Positions 40,201 to 55,200 of a stretch of 64,000 nt of DNA are shown here, one piece after another. The notes below the pieces were generated by a model. The model did no database searches. It was not told where the DNA came from and saw nothing but the letters and a program-made list of their open reading frames with translations. The translations under genes and the position numbers were made by a program. Origin of the DNA: Amoebophrya sp. A120 (taxonomy: Eukaryota > Sar > Dinophyceae > Syndiniales > Amoebophryaceae); assembly GCA_905178155.1 (NCBI GenBank), contig CAJINV010000002.1, positions 4,543,694-4,607,693 on the forward strand. The letters run 5' to 3'. Position 1 is the stretch's first letter. Each line of letters begins with the position of its first letter.

Positions 40201-43200
40201 GGGGAACTATGAGAGTGCACAACCCCCCTTCCCCCTCATTTGAATTTGTACGGCCTGGCCAGCAATACAAGCGCCAGCAAGAATGCAGGTTTTGCATGAC
40301 AAAAAATTTGCTCAGGAGTGTAGTGCTATTTGGGCTTCCACCAGAATTTGTCATGCATAGTAGTGACACGAGGGAAACAAGCGTGGAGTTGGTATTTTGC
40401 ATGAGAAATGAGAACGAGGGGGTGGAGTAGTTGTAGTGCACTCTCATAGGAACTTGCTGGATGCCAATGGGAGACCGGTCCCACATATCAACTGCAAAAA
40501 TGTCTGGGTCTGGAAGATTAGAACTTCCCTTGCTAAATCTAAATGATGCAAAAATCTGTATTGCGTGAGTGGCAAAAGCTGTGCCCTTTTGACCAAGTTG
40601 AGCGGTAGTTTCTCATGCAGGAGAGGCATGATAGAGACCTCAGAGAATCTGTCATGCTGTTTCTCGCATTCCAGACCTCATTGGTCATGGAAAACCTGCA
40701 TCACAAATCTTGCATTCTTCCAGATCCAGACCCAGACACGTTTACACTTGATACCACACCACGAGGCCGAGGCGCACCGTCGAACTGTATCAAATGCAAA
40801 TATTTCTGGCTCCGGAAGAGGAGAAGTTTGTCATGCACATTTTCCATGATTCGTGATGTCTGTGATGTATGCCTTAGCGTCACAGATTTTTTGAGCGCTT
40901 CTCGATGCGCATCCCGCATGACAAATTATGCCCTCCCCGCGTGGCCAAATTTGACGCCCCTTGCTGCTCATGCAATACAGATTTTTTTTAACATCCAAAT
41001 GCAGCATCACAAGTTGCACTCTTCCAGACCCAGATCGATATTTGCAATGCATCAACTGCGGAAGCACACAACTTCGGCTTCCACCACGAGGCCAAGCACT
41101 TCATATGACAGCGCACAACTCTCCCTCATTTGTCATGCAAAATACCTAATTCACGTCTTGTCTTTATTTAAGCACTCTACGCATCCGCATGACCAGTTCA
41201 AGTTTTGGACGCCCAAACAGGACTACAATCCATTTACAACGGATTTGTCATGCAAAAGCTGCACTTGTGGCATTGCTTCTGTTGCTGCTCATGCTATGCA
41301 AACGAGGGGGAGGGGTAGTTGTGCACTCTCATACTTCAAGCACCACAAGCACAAGAAGTATCACAAGCACCTGAGTAGGAAGAAACAGCAAGCGATGGAT
41401 GACAAACAGGAGCACAATTACGATTACATCCACGACAGCGAGGAAGATTTCGATGGTATCCGGTGTAAAAATAACGTCCCCACGACCCTGTAGTTGTCAT
41501 GCAAATCTGCATACGCAAAATGTTTCTCATCATGCGGAGCCCCATGAGAAGCATTTTCTAGTCGTGTTTTGGATTTTGTGATTCTCGAAGCAGCATGATG
41601 TGCTAGATTTGTGATGCTGCAGCACTAGCTAAACGCGATTAATACATTGCGAGCCCAAACTTGTCATGCGAAACAGCCAAAGCTTGTTGATTTGTCTTGC
41701 AGATTTCATCCCAACTTAGCTATGGGGTGAGGACGTTTTTCTGGAAGATAGGTGCCGGACCAGTGAGAGGGTTTCAGCTGGACCGGTTGTTTTCGCCCGC
41801 CACGCGCGCGTGGCGAAAAACGATGGAGTTCAAGGACTACCTATCAGCTGAAAAAATGTCTGGGTCTGGAAGAGTCGGGGCTTGTTGTCATGCACATTTT
41901 GCATGACCCGGGAGGTCTGTGATGCTGGTGCTAGCATCACATATTTTTTGAGAGCTTCTCTTCTGGATGCTACTTACGCATGAGAAATGCCCTTTCCGCG
42001 TGCCAAGAACTGACTCCTCTTGCTGCTCATGCAACACAGATATTTTTACAATCGTCCGCAGAGAGCATTACAAGTTCCACTCTTCCAGACCCAGACATAT
42101 TTGCAACCCATACTACCTCCTCGGCAACAATGTCACAAGACACGGCGACCACGAGAATACCCAGGATGAGCGTATAACCCGCTCAGATGTTACAATCTCA
42201 AACGTTACAATAGAGCCTGGAATTTGTCTTGCATGATGAGCATGACGGAATCGCAGAGCATTCCACTTTCTGCAGTACAAATTTCGCCAGGTTCTAGTGC
42301 GGTTTGGGGCTCCGAAACTTGTCATGCGCAATCCTGTGAGAGTAGGTTAGCTCCTGCACTTCTTGCATCACAGCTTTCCATATTCTATTGCAACGCTGGA
42401 GATTGTAACGTTTGAGCAAGTTATAGAACGGGGCCACCAAAACCCCTACGGTTTGGAGGAGACCCACGCCCTGAAAGAACTGGAAACAAACGAGGAGCTC
42501 CGCGATATCCTGAGCAAAAACTACGTCCCCAGCCAAGAGTTGTCATGCAGATTTTTCATTGCAGAAGCATTTGCAATGCGCATCCTCACAAGAGGCATAA
42601 TTTTCAGTCGTGCTTTGGAACTTGTAATACTGTAAACAGGATAAGGAGATGGATTTGCTATGCGGTTCGCCTTGCTAAACCGCACGGCCCTGCAGCCTAC
42701 AACTTGTCATGCGTCACTCTCAAAACTTCCAGTTTTGTGTTGCAAAATCTCCATCTTGACTCTCGTGTGGGGGCGTTTGTATTCAGGATACGCGACCACC
42801 GGTATTTCCGCCAGCCCAGTGCCTTCCAGCGGCATTTCGTCAAGGAGAATTCGATGCTGAGCCGGTATCAAAAGGAAAAATCCCCCCTCCCCATATCAAA
42901 ACGAAATTTCTGATGCTGGATTTGGATACACAAAACACATTTGTCGCGCAGCAGAGAACTGCAGGCATATGCCCAGCCTGAGGCGAGAGGTTTTGACGTA
43001 CGTTCCTAGCATGACAAATGTCTATGCTGTAGGCCAAACAGCATCACAAACCGCCTACATAGTTCGGCGGACTCTCTAGAGTTGCCTTCTCGCAAGACAA
43101 ACAGGATTTGCGGTCACAAATCTGCATCACAAATTTTCAGGCGCGTTCGTTTTCAATATGGGTAGCCGGGATTTTTCCTTACGATAGCCGGCTTACCGTG

Positions 43201-46200
43201 CCCTGGTGGGTGAGCGGCACTACCACACTGGAAGAGCTGCGGCGGAGCTATCACAAGGCGGCGCCGGTCACCCTGAAACTGGCGGAACAATACCTGGCCT
43301 GGCGTCTGCCGCTTTCCATTCGCGAATTCGGCACAGAGGATTATGTCTTGCACCAGATTCGCATACCGCAGCAAGATGTGTGGACCAAGCTCTGCCCCGT
43401 CCGTCAACACTTCATGGACAAACTGTGGGAGCGCAACTATCGTAAGAAAACCTTCCCCCTCCCCGTATCGAAAAGCAAGCCACAGAAAATTTGCAATGCT
43501 GCTTTGTGACCGCAGGTCGTCTCTGTAGTCTTGCAAGGAGGCAACTCCATAGGCCCCGCCACATTATGCAGGTGGTTCGTGATGCTGTTGGGCCTACAGT
43601 GTGGACATTTGTAATGCCGGGGCCTATGTCAAAACATCGCCGCCCGGGGTTGGCATATGCCTGCAGTCCTCTACTGCAAGACAGCTCTGATCTGTATGCG
43701 CAAATCCAGCATCACAAGCGTCCTTCTCGATATGGGGAGGCGGGATTTTTCCTGTTGATGGCAACGCGGTGTCCGCCAAGTTTTACGTCCGGAAAACGCG
43801 GAACGCCTTCCAATCTGAGCAGGCGAAGGCGAGGGCAGAGGCCGCGAGAGAACAAGAGGAAGCTTTTGCTTACGTGGTTTCGCAGACCATGTTTGGCAAT
43901 TTGGTGACGCGGGGAAGCATCCTCGTGGGCGTGTTCACGGCACCCGCCTTGAAAAAACTACATCTCGAGTACTACCAGGCACATATCAACCGCAAATACG
44001 TCTCAGTCTGGAAGAATGCAAGGTTTGTCATGCATGTTTTGCATGACCCACGATGCCTGTAATGCATGACCTAGCATCGCAGATTTGTAGAAGGCTTCCT
44101 GATGCCTATTGCGCATGACAACTGCTCTCCCCGCGTAGCACAAAGTGGGCTCCTCTTGCTGGTCATGCAATAAAAATCTTTTTAGAATCCACACACAGCA
44201 TCACAAGTTGCAACCTTCCAGACATCCAGGGACATTTGCCATGCATAGCACACCTGCTGTCCCAGATTCGCAGCAACACCGCTTTCTATCCTGAGTAGAA
44301 ACGTCCCCACCCAGAGTTGTCATGCGAGTGTGCAATGACAGAAACATTTGTAATCCGCAGTTCCATGAGAGGCATTTCCAATCGTGTTCTGGAATTTGTA
44401 ATGCTGTAAACAGGATGAGAAAATGGCTTTTTCATGCAGCTTCCCTTGCCAACCAGCACTACACTGCAGAGGGAAACTTGTCATGCACAGTTCCCAAAAC
44501 TTGCAGATTTGTGATGCTAGAACCCCAACTTGACTATGGGGTGGGGGCGTTTTTGCTTAGGATACTTTCTGGGGCTACCTCAGCACTCTCAAACCGGCCG
44601 GCCACCAGCTGTGGGAGGACTTGGTCCAGCACCAACGGGAAAAATATCCAAGAAAAAAACTTTGTTAGTGTAAATTTGTGATGCGCAACATGCAAATTGA
44701 TTGCGCCTGTCATGCTATGCCTGCATTGTAGGGTCCATACAAGGGCGTTTTCACGTACTATCTGCGCATGAAGACAGGTTTTTGCTGTCATGCATGAGAA
44801 GATAACTGTCATGCTAATCCTCCAAGAATAAAGTTACACCTGCAAAGATATTTTTCCTTGGATAGAAAAGGCAGCGCGTTTGTTAAAGACCCTGCACAGG
44901 AGAAGCAGGCCGAGACGCGGCGGAAAAACCGAAAGCTGCGGAAGAAGAGGGGCTACCTCCTGGTCCCCCACATGTACCCGCGGCGGCTCCAACCCTCGAA
45001 GAACAAGAAAAAGGCGGGTGGTCACCATAGCGCCGCCCAGCTATCGGCATTCCTGGAGAAGCCCACCGTGCCCCGGCGCCGCTTTGAGAAGCCGCATCCG
45101 CTGTTCGAAAAACCAATGCCGATCAGGAGCCTGATGAGGGGCGGGTTCCTGGAGGTGAAGGAAGCGCGAAGACTACAGAGGGAGCGCCAGAAGAAAGAAC
45201 GGCGCGGCGAGCCGGGATCGTCGTCACGAGAGGAGGACGCAGCTGGAGCAAAAGCTGCTGGAGGGGACTTGGTGGAGGACCGCCAGCAGCAGGATATTAA
45301 GACTCACCCTTCGAACCCGAAAGTAGAAGGGTCCTCCTCCTCGTCTCATAACTCTATCATCGAGCAGATTTTGAGTTATGATGAAATGGAGCGAGAAATC
45401 AGGGTGGTGGTGAACCGCGAGCACTTGCTGTGGGTGCAGCGCTATGAACTGCAAAAGTATCGCACTTGCGTAAATGCATTACAAATTTTCTCGGCGTGAG
45501 AAATAGAATTTGTAATGCGGATTTACGCTAAGAAAACAAATTTGTAATGCATGACTGCAGCAATGCGAGTAGGATACTTTTGCAATGCACAAGCGCGGAA
45601 CGTCGGCCCCCGCCTTCGATTTTTTGAACAGGCCGCTCGGGAGCTTGCACAACGAATTTTTTGGACATATGGGATTCTCAAATGTTACACTCTCAACTGT
45701 TGTAACATGGATTTGTCATGCAAAAACGCTACTGCAACTGGTCTTCTTTCACCCGATCAAGCCTTCTCTGCATGACAACTTCTCGACGTGCTAAATAGCA
45801 CTTCTAAAATCCGTTCCAAATCTGTAATGCAAAAGGCGCAATCCTCCTCCTTTAACTTTTGCCATTCGTGCATTACAAATCCATGCAACAGCTGAGAACC
45901 TAACAGCTGAGAATCCCATAGGACACCGAGGTGTCGAGGCCAAGGACAAACTGGTGATGCTGGACCCCTCCGTATCGCAAGAAGAAACTGTTATCACTGT
46001 GAACTTGTGATGCAGAAAATGGAACGCAGAACTATTTGTCTTGCCACAACACCTGCATAGAGCATTGGAGTTTCAACCGTGTTTATTTCTCCTATGCCAT
46101 AGGAGAAATAAACACGTATGGGATGAAATGCGCGCATGACAAATTTTCAGTGTCATGTGTAAGAAACATGTGATGCAGATCTTGCAAAATCATCACAGTG

Positions 46201-49200
46201 ATGGAACAGGTTTTTCGTGGGATGCTCCACATTTTATCGAGATTACGACGCAGCCCCACGGAAGGCGGGCGGCCACGAGAGTGCAGCCATCAATCTGATC
46301 GGTCGCGTCGGTCGCGTGATTCTATGACAGTGCACAACCCCCCCTCCCCCTCATTGATTTGTATTGCATGAACAGCAATACAAGCGTCAGCAAGAATACT
46401 GGTTTTGCATGACAAATTTGGACAGGAGTGTGGTGCTATTTGGGCTGCCAGAGCTTGTCATGCAAACAGTGCCAAGAGCCGAGGCGTAAATTAGGCACTT
46501 TGCATGACAAATGAGGGGGAGGGGGAGTTGTGCACTTTCATAGATTCGCGACGGGAGCTACACCAACAGGCGGATGTTTGAGCACCAAGCGGTGTCCACT
46601 ATGGGGTTCTCAAATGTTACATTCTCAACTGTTACATAAATTTGTGATGCAAGAATGGGAAAAGTGAAAGGGAGAAGCTTGTACCTGTAGCATTACAAAT
46701 TACGAACAGATTTAGGCGCTGTTTAGCCCTTCGCAAATTTGTCATGCCAAGCAGCTTGATCGTGTAGATGATGATGGTGCTTTTGCATGACAAATCCATG
46801 TAACAGCTGAGAGCGTAACGCTTGAGAACCTCATATCCACCTTTTTGGACTTGCAGCCCATCGAGTTTTGCGTGGTGGCCTTTCCCACGGGGATCAAATT
46901 TTCCAAATTGCTCGACAGGAGCAGTAGTCCTGCGCATCTTCCCCCTGGTGTTCCCGGCAATCAGCAGCAGGGCACTAGTACTAGCAAAGTGAGCGGCACA
47001 ACCGCACGAGAAGGCACTCGTGATAAAAATTCCGCCAATAGCAAACAGGAACAGTCGGAGAGCATCAAAAAGTCCCCCGCCCACGCCGATCTTTTGCGTT
47101 TTCAAGTGGAATCCAAGTCGATCTTCAGCTTGTCCCGCTATGAGGCCAGCATTTTGCTGAATCAAGCAGTGGCCAAAACGAAGCGAAAACTGGACCTGGA
47201 ACCGGCACAACTGCTCGACCAAATCTGTGAAAATAGCCCCGACCTTGTTCCGCCGCCCGCATCATCTTCAAAAAGGGCCACGTCATCATCCTCAGGAAGA
47301 AACAAAAAGCGCGGAAACAAGAAAGGAGGGGCCGCGACGGCGGGCGACGCGGCGGCCCAAGGGGGCAACGCGGCGGCCCAAGAACAGGCCAGGCGGGTGG
47401 ATATGCATTGCAAATATGTCTGGGTCCGGAAGGATGCAAGTTTGTCATGCTTGTCTGGGATGACTCTTAAATCTGTGACGCATGAGCAGGAAAAGGGCCT
47501 CTTGCCTGTCATGCAAAAACGCAACTTGTCATGCGATAATCGAAATACACGTCAGCGCAAAAACAAACTTGTGAAGATGCTTGGCTGCATACTGCAGTGT
47601 GCCCACAATTCGTAGATTTGCATCACAAGTTCCCAGACCCAGACTACATATTTGCATTTGATAGTGGACAAGAAGATACCAAAGCCGGAATTGCGGGCCA
47701 ACGACGACCTGGTGCTGACCTTATGAAAGCCTCAGGTTGGGAATCCTCAGACTGAGAGTAGTTTGCAATGCAGAAAACCACTCCAGTTTAGGCCCCACTT
47801 CTAGGGAGCGCATGACAAATTTCCCGGGCGCTCAAAGCATGTCTGTCATGCTGGTTAACGCAAAGAGGTGCGGTGCCCTTCTCTCGTGCTAATCAGCACT
47901 CCAATTCTTAACCCGTAGAAGCGAAAGCCACTAGTCGCCCTCCATTGCGTCCTCTGCAATGCAGTCTTTTTTCCGTCGCATTTCATGCATCACAAATTGT
48001 TTTCACTTTAAGGATTTTCATTCTGAGGCTTTCATAGACCTTCCTGGTGAATGGCGAGCGCCCCTTGCCCCACCACGCGTGGCTGAAGAACGTGTATGAA
48101 ACGAAACGGTACGAAGCCTCGCAGACGGGGTTCGGGAATTCGGGCTTTATGCGGGTTTTGAAAATGAAGGGCCGTGTGTCGTTCTGCCCGATATGCAATG
48201 TAAATTTCCTGTACATGATGTACAAAATGCACGACAAATTTCGCTACCTTGCAGAGTCCAACTTGTCATGCTGGACTAGGATTGAAGGCAAGTTTTGTCA
48301 TGCAGAGACTGCATTTGTACGTGTACGGGAAATTTACTGGGGATACCCGAATCCGCAACTCACTTCCGTCGTGCCCTACCGGAGGAGAAAGCACCACAGT
48401 ACGGAAATTCTAGCTCGAAAAGGTATCAAAGTCAAAAAACAAGCCCCCGCCTCATATTCAAAAGACAATTTGTGTGGCTGGGTTTGTGTACACAAATGAA
48501 CATTGTATTGCAGCAAGAGCTTGTCGGCATATTCTAAGCCCATTTGGGTACGCATCCGGCTAGCAGTTGAGCATGAGAAACAAGTCTGACATAGGCGAAA
48601 ACGCATGACAGACTCGCTGCACAATGCACCACATGAATGCCGTTTGCCTTGTACGGCGCACGACAAAGCTGATTTGTGGTCACAAATCAGCATCACAAAT
48701 TTTCTTTTCGATATGAGAAGGGGGGGTTTGGGTTTTTCCTTACGATAAAAGAGCGCAACACTCCTATGGGAACCACGACAGTAGCGGCGACCGGCGAAAG
48801 TAAGCAGGACGGCGGAGTGGGAGAGAATCTTATGGGTATCACCGATGTATTATGCATTGCAAAAGTATCGCACTCGTATAAATGCATTACAAATCTTCTC
48901 AGCATGAGAAAGAAAATTCGTAATGCGGATTGACCTTAAGAAAAGGATTTGTAATGCATGACTGCAATACGAGTGCGATAGTACTTTTGCACAGGATATG
49001 TGTTGAAAGCGGAGGAGATGGACTATCCTGTGCAAAAGTATCGTACTCGTATAAATGCTCATGCAAGTCTTGCATTACAAACCTTGTTCTCAAGGGAGAT
49101 TAGCATTACAAATTTTATTTCTCATGCTGAGGAAATTTGTAATGCATTTATACGAGTACGATACTTTTGCAGTGCATATGGACGACAGGGACGCAATGCT

Positions 49201-52200
49201 CGTCTTATCTGAAGCAAAAATCCCTGGATGTCTGGAAGAATGCACGTTTGTCATGCTTATCTGGCATGACTCTTAAATCTGTCATGCGCGTTACCCAAGA
49301 GCTCCATTTTCCTGTGATGCAGAAACGCAGTTTGTATATGCAGAATAGGCAAAACACCTAGAACAGCTCAGAAACTTGTCATGCTGCGCCAGCACTTGTA
49401 ATGCCTCATCATGAGACGCCGCTGAGCATCACAAGTTTCCAGACCCCGACACTTTTGCACTTGATACGTGTGCAGCTCCAACAATTGCACAGATGCCGAC
49501 ATTATCAAATGTAAAAATGTCTGGGTCTGGAAGAATGCAACTTGTAATGCTGTTAGCGGATTCTAAAAATATCTATGTTGCATGAGCAGCAAGAGGAGTC
49601 AGTTCTTGGCACGCGGAGAGTGCATTTCTCATGCGTAATTAGCATCAAGAAGCTCTCAAAAAATCTGTGATGCTAGCACCAGCATCACAGACCTCACGGG
49701 TCATGCAAAATGTGCATGACAAGTCCCGACTCTTCCAGACCCAGACATTTTTGCATTTGATAGACATCAAAAATGCGACCGGCAACTCGTCAGTGTGGAC
49801 GAAATACTTCACGCTTAAAAACTTCACTCATTAAAAAAAAATTTTTTTTTGGTGTTTTTTTGGATCTCTGAAAGCAAAGCAGCTGCTTCGAGGAGGTGAA
49901 TCGTTTGTCAGCCACGCCTAAGCTCCAACCCAAAAGGCCTCGAAAAAGGAGTCACTTTCGGGCCACCAAAAAGGGCCAGCTTTGAGAGGTGAATCAAATG
50001 ACAATCCCACCTATGTTCTTCCCAGAAATGCCTCAAAGCCATAGCACTTTTCGCAAAAGCATCGCTTTGATGCACCATTTCGACGATTTTCAAAAGTGCT
50101 CACTTTTGAGAGCTCGCGCCGCTTCTACGGTGGCCAAAAACGGCGAAAATGAATCAAATGTCCCCGGAGCCAGTTTTTGGATTTTTGCGAATTCTTCGGC
50201 CGGTGCTACGCTCAAAAAAATGATGTTTGATTCATTTTACTTCCAAGTCGTCGACTTTTTCACTTTTTCGCTCACAAAAGTTGGCTTTTTGCTTTCATCT
50301 TACTCAACTGAAGACTCTGTGGAACTTTCGCTCTCAGAATTATATGTCGTGGCGTCTTCACTAGTCAAAAGCCAATCGCTGCCACCCAAAGCAAGGCCCA
50401 GTCGTCCTTCCACTGATCCAGAAGGTGCAGGCGCCGCAATCGCCGCCGTCGGCACGTAGCTGCCGATGCTGTAAGCAACAGCATCAAACCTCACTAAAAA
50501 AATTTTTTTTTTAGCAAGTGAAGTTTTTAAAAGTGAAGCGTTTAGCCGTGTGATAGGCAACTCGTCAGTGTGGACGAAATACTTCGAGGACAATCTCTTC
50601 TCGTCCAATTGGAACTTAAACCCATTTCGGTGGAAATGGGGCGGGTCAACAGCAACTACTAGTACAACGAGTAAAATAAACGAAACCGGCGATGCCGTGG
50701 AGAAGGAAAAGAAAGAGCAGGAACAGGCAACGGTATTGGATGAGCCCCGGGCTGAGGATGCACTCGAAAAGTTAGTGGACAACGCGCTCGAGCCGCCGAG
50801 TATGGAAGCGTCGGGATTAATATCGGCAATGTTGAAATAAAAAGTAATTCCTCATGCATAAATTGCAAGGCATGCAGTTGATGGTTCCTCTCTTGCAGGG
50901 ATGGCAAGTGAGGCCGACTGTCAGCCTGTAGCTCGGGGTCTGCGATAGAGCTGCTAAAGCAGCATGACAAGAGACGCCTTCGTTCCCTAAACAGCATGAC
51001 AAACGGGATTCAGATGGTGCCAAAATTTGTCATGTCCCGCTTCAAAATTGGGCTTCCAATTGGTATCGATTTTATGCATCGCAAATTTTCAACTTTGTCG
51101 ATTTCGATCCTTACGCCCCCATACTGAGCGCGGCCTTTTTACCGGGCGTAAACCGGGACGAGGAGAAGCTGCTGTATTACAGTGAAACATGCCCCCACCC
51201 ACAAAGGTGCAAAATTTTGTGATGCAAGGTTTCCAAATGAAAACTTTTTGTTGCGCATGAAAGGAGTATGAATCTTTCTGATGCAGATTCTTGGCGTGTA
51301 TCGCATCGCTTGCATGACAGGCGCCGCTCTTGCTGGGGTCTTTTGCAATAAAAATTTTTCCTCTTCACGATAGGAACTCTGTGATGCTGATAGATGCAGG
51401 AGGGCGAGTGTTTCATTTGGAAAGGTTTGCAATACAAATCAATGCTCCCAAGTTCGGGGGTGGGGGCATTTTTCATTGCAATATGCTGGAAACCGAGTGC
51501 TACGTGCGGACCTGGAACGAAGCAGTAGACTACGTGTACAATGTCCGCGAGGAAGTGGGAATGGCGGATGAGCTCCTATGCATTGCAAAAGTATAACGTG
51601 CTAGTCGTAATTGCAATACAAATTACCTCAGCATGACAAGTGGAATTTCTCATGCTGTTTTACCTTGGGATGGAGATTTGTAATGCACCATAACTGCGAT
51701 GATTACTACGAGTACGTCGATACTTTTGCGGTTGATAGCTCCACACCCTGAATAACTGCATGAAGACGTGGGGCCTGAAGCCCCAGGTGTCTACGCACGA
51801 ACACGAACAGGCCTTGCGCCACTTTCTCCCGGGGGTAGCCGAAGACACAAGGCAGTTGCGCATCCTACTCCACCTTATCCACAGAAAATTTCCCATACGC
51901 GCACAATCAAATTCAAATGCGGCCTCTGCATGACAAACCTTGGCTTCGATCCTAGTTTAGCATGACAAGTGATGTTACACTCCGAATTGACGAGATTTGT
52001 GATGCATTTTGTCCATGTAGTTGTACGGGAAACAAATTTGTATTGCATACCCCTAGAGGACATCGTAGAAGATGCGTCAGGAACCTCCCCGTGGTGCGTG
52101 GCCAAAAAAATGAGGGACGATATCGCTCGCCGCATGAAAGGAGGAAGTGCTTCTTCTAATATGGGCGAACAACAAGAAACAGCACGCGAGAGCACAACAT

Positions 52201-55200
52201 CAGGCGGCGCAGCGCCGCAGGAGGGCGGTTTAGATGCTGAACAGGCAGAAGAAGCAGCTGCTCGTATCAAAATGGAAAATCCCCCCTTCCCAACCCCAAA
52301 TCAAAATGGAAATGAATCTGTGATGCGGGATTTGTGTACACACATGAAATTTGTGCTGCAGTACAGCACTGCACGCAGATCGCAGGCCTAAGTGGGGACG
52401 TTTTTTTGTAGGCGCCTAGCATAGCAGACGCCTGCACTGTTGGCCGCCTTACAGCATTACAAGTCGCCTGAGTACTTATTTACGTGGCGGACAGCCTGAG
52501 TGCGCCTGCTTGCAAGACAGACAGGATTTGTGGTAGCAAATCTGCATCACAAATTTGCAATATGGGGACGAGGGGGGATTCTTCCTTGCAATAGCTCGCA
52601 GAGAGCACGAAGACCACGTGCGTGCAACCCACGACGCACGGTATCGGGCTATCCTGTGCAAAAGTATCGTACTCGTATAGTATTGCAATCATGCATTACA
52701 AATTTTTTTCTCTAGGTAAATCCGCATTACAAATTTTATTTCTCATGCTGAGGGAATTTGTAATGCATTTATACGAGTGCGATACTTTTGCAGTTCATAC
52801 GGGCTGCGTGGGAACAAAAAATGAGTGCTGGTGGTACTCGCGGAGGCCAAGGTGGAGGTGTGGCGCAGCCGGAAGGAGATCCACTGCACCAGCGCGGAGG
52901 AGGTCGTGGTACTCCTACTCCGCGGGAGCAGACGACGCGGAATCTTCACCATGACCAAGGAGCGACGTCGAATCAGCATGGTAAAAATTCGCCGTCCTGT
53001 GTGGATTCCCAGTTGCGAAGGGCTTTTCTGATTGACAAAATCGTACATGTTCTGGAGAAAGTGGTCGATGCGGATTTGGTCTACGACTTAGAGTATCCAA
53101 CGCAAATATCGATCTGGGTCTGGAAGAGTGCAAGTTTGTCATGCTTGTGGTCTCACATGACTCTTGAACCTGGATTGCGTGAGCAGGAAATAAAAAGCCC
53201 CTTGCTTGTCATGCAAAAATGTAGCTCGTCATGCGGAAAACGAAACACTGAGGAGCCCAGAAACTTGTCATGTGTGGCTGTCTATTTTTGCAGTGCCCCC
53301 ACAATTCATGAATTAGCATCACAAATTTCATCCAGACCCACACATATTTGCAATGCATACAGAGTCCCGGTCGGCCCGCCCCGTCCTGGTACTGGTTTCC
53401 TCCCGGAGTCCGCAGTTGTATGTGGAGGTAAAGTATCAAATGCAAAAATGTCTGGGTCTGGAAGAATCCGAACTTGGGATGCTGCATTTGGATTCCAAAA
53501 AAACCTGTCTTGCAAGACCAGTATAAAGGGAATGCAATTTTGGCCACGCGAAGACGCAAATTTGTCATGCGGTATAGGTATCACGAGGCCCTCAAAAAGT
53601 CTGTGATGCTAGGGCATGCATCACAGACATCATGTTCCATGCAAAACGTGCATAACAAGTCTCAGAATCTTCCAGACCCAGACATTTTTGCATTTCATTC
53701 AAAGAAGGCTTTCGAGGCACACGTGAGCCGGAATTTGAAACGCCAATGGTCCACCGCACATCGGTATCTTGAGAAAAAAGTGTTACAGTCACACTCTCGG
53801 ATGCAAGACAAGCAAGACAGACAACCTCTGTCGTGCAGGAAATGTTTGCCAGCCTCATTTCATGGTGCAGCGTGTTTTCCCTTATAGTCTGCGCATTACA
53901 AGTTTTCTTTATCATGCAGAGCAACTTTGTGATGCTGAAATTACAACAAATGTGTAAAAACTCTAAACACTTTTTTCCTGCGATAATCGGCGGTTCTGGG
54001 GCATGCACAAAGACCTGGGCCGCAACGGGCAGCCAACCGGGGCGGAAAATAAAATTAAGGAGCGAGCGATGCGACGGGGGCTCAGACGTATGCATTGCAA
54101 ATACATCGTAGTCGTACTAATCGCATTCCTGCATTACAAATTTCTTTTTCAAGTTAAACCCCCATTACAAATTTCATTTCCCATGCTGAGGAAATTTGTC
54201 ATGCGATTTTTACTTAGTGCGATACTTTTGCAGAGCATAAGACGACAACAGCAGCAAAATCTACAAGCGACCCAGTGGATGCGCCACATGCAGGAGCAGC
54301 AACCGGCTTATGAATTGCAAAAATGTCTGGGTCTGGAAGAATGCAAGCTTTGTCATGCATATTTCTCATGGCCCATGATGCCTGTAATGCATGACTTAGC
54401 ATCGCAGACTTTTAGAGGGCTTCCTGATGCACCTTCCGCATGAGAAATGCCCTGTCGGTGTAGCACAAATTATACCCCTCTTGCTGGTCATGCAATACAA
54501 ATTTTTTTAGAGTCCAAAAACAGCATGACAAGTTGCAATCTTCCAGACCCAGACACTTTTACATTTGATACAGCTCCTTCGAATACAGTTCAAGGAGGCG
54601 GAGAAGTAGAATCAAAAAACAGCCCGTCTGCAGGAGCCACCACCTTGCTAGAGGTGGAGGAAGATGATGTGAATGCAGATGCAGATGCAGCGCACCAGGT
54701 CGCGTTGTCTATTAATGGCACTACTTCATCAATATCTCCGGCCAGAGATTCTTCTACTCCGCTTACTTCTTCTTCCCAACTGCAACTGGCAGAAAAGGGA
54801 ATCGCCGTTCCGATTAGCGGCGCAGAAAGTGCGGATCAAGACTCATCTGCGGAGATAGAGGACTTTTACCACCAGGACGAGCAGCGCGACCCGACTAGTT
54901 ATGCGAGTGTACAACTCGTCCCCCTCCCCGTCATTTGTACTATGGCATGAACAGCAATACAACCACAAGCACGCGTGGAGCTTATGCATGACAAATTTAT
55001 GTGCCTGATGTAGTATTCTTTGCACAGCTTCCGGAATAAATTTGTCATGCATAAATAGTGACGCAAGCGAGCAACTGGAATTGTGGACTTTGCATGAGAA
55101 ATGAGAAAATGAGAACGAGGGGGAGGAGTTCTTGTGCACTGTCATGCTAGTAGTTTCACTACGTCTAGTACACACATACGCGGGGAGGATCTTGAGGATT

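Noticed and set aside
15039-46322. Several separate genes in a unidirectional cluster
   Set aside because: I found no stop codon at an exon end and no fresh start with an untranslated gap anywhere between 1939 and 63690. RNA data could still split it.
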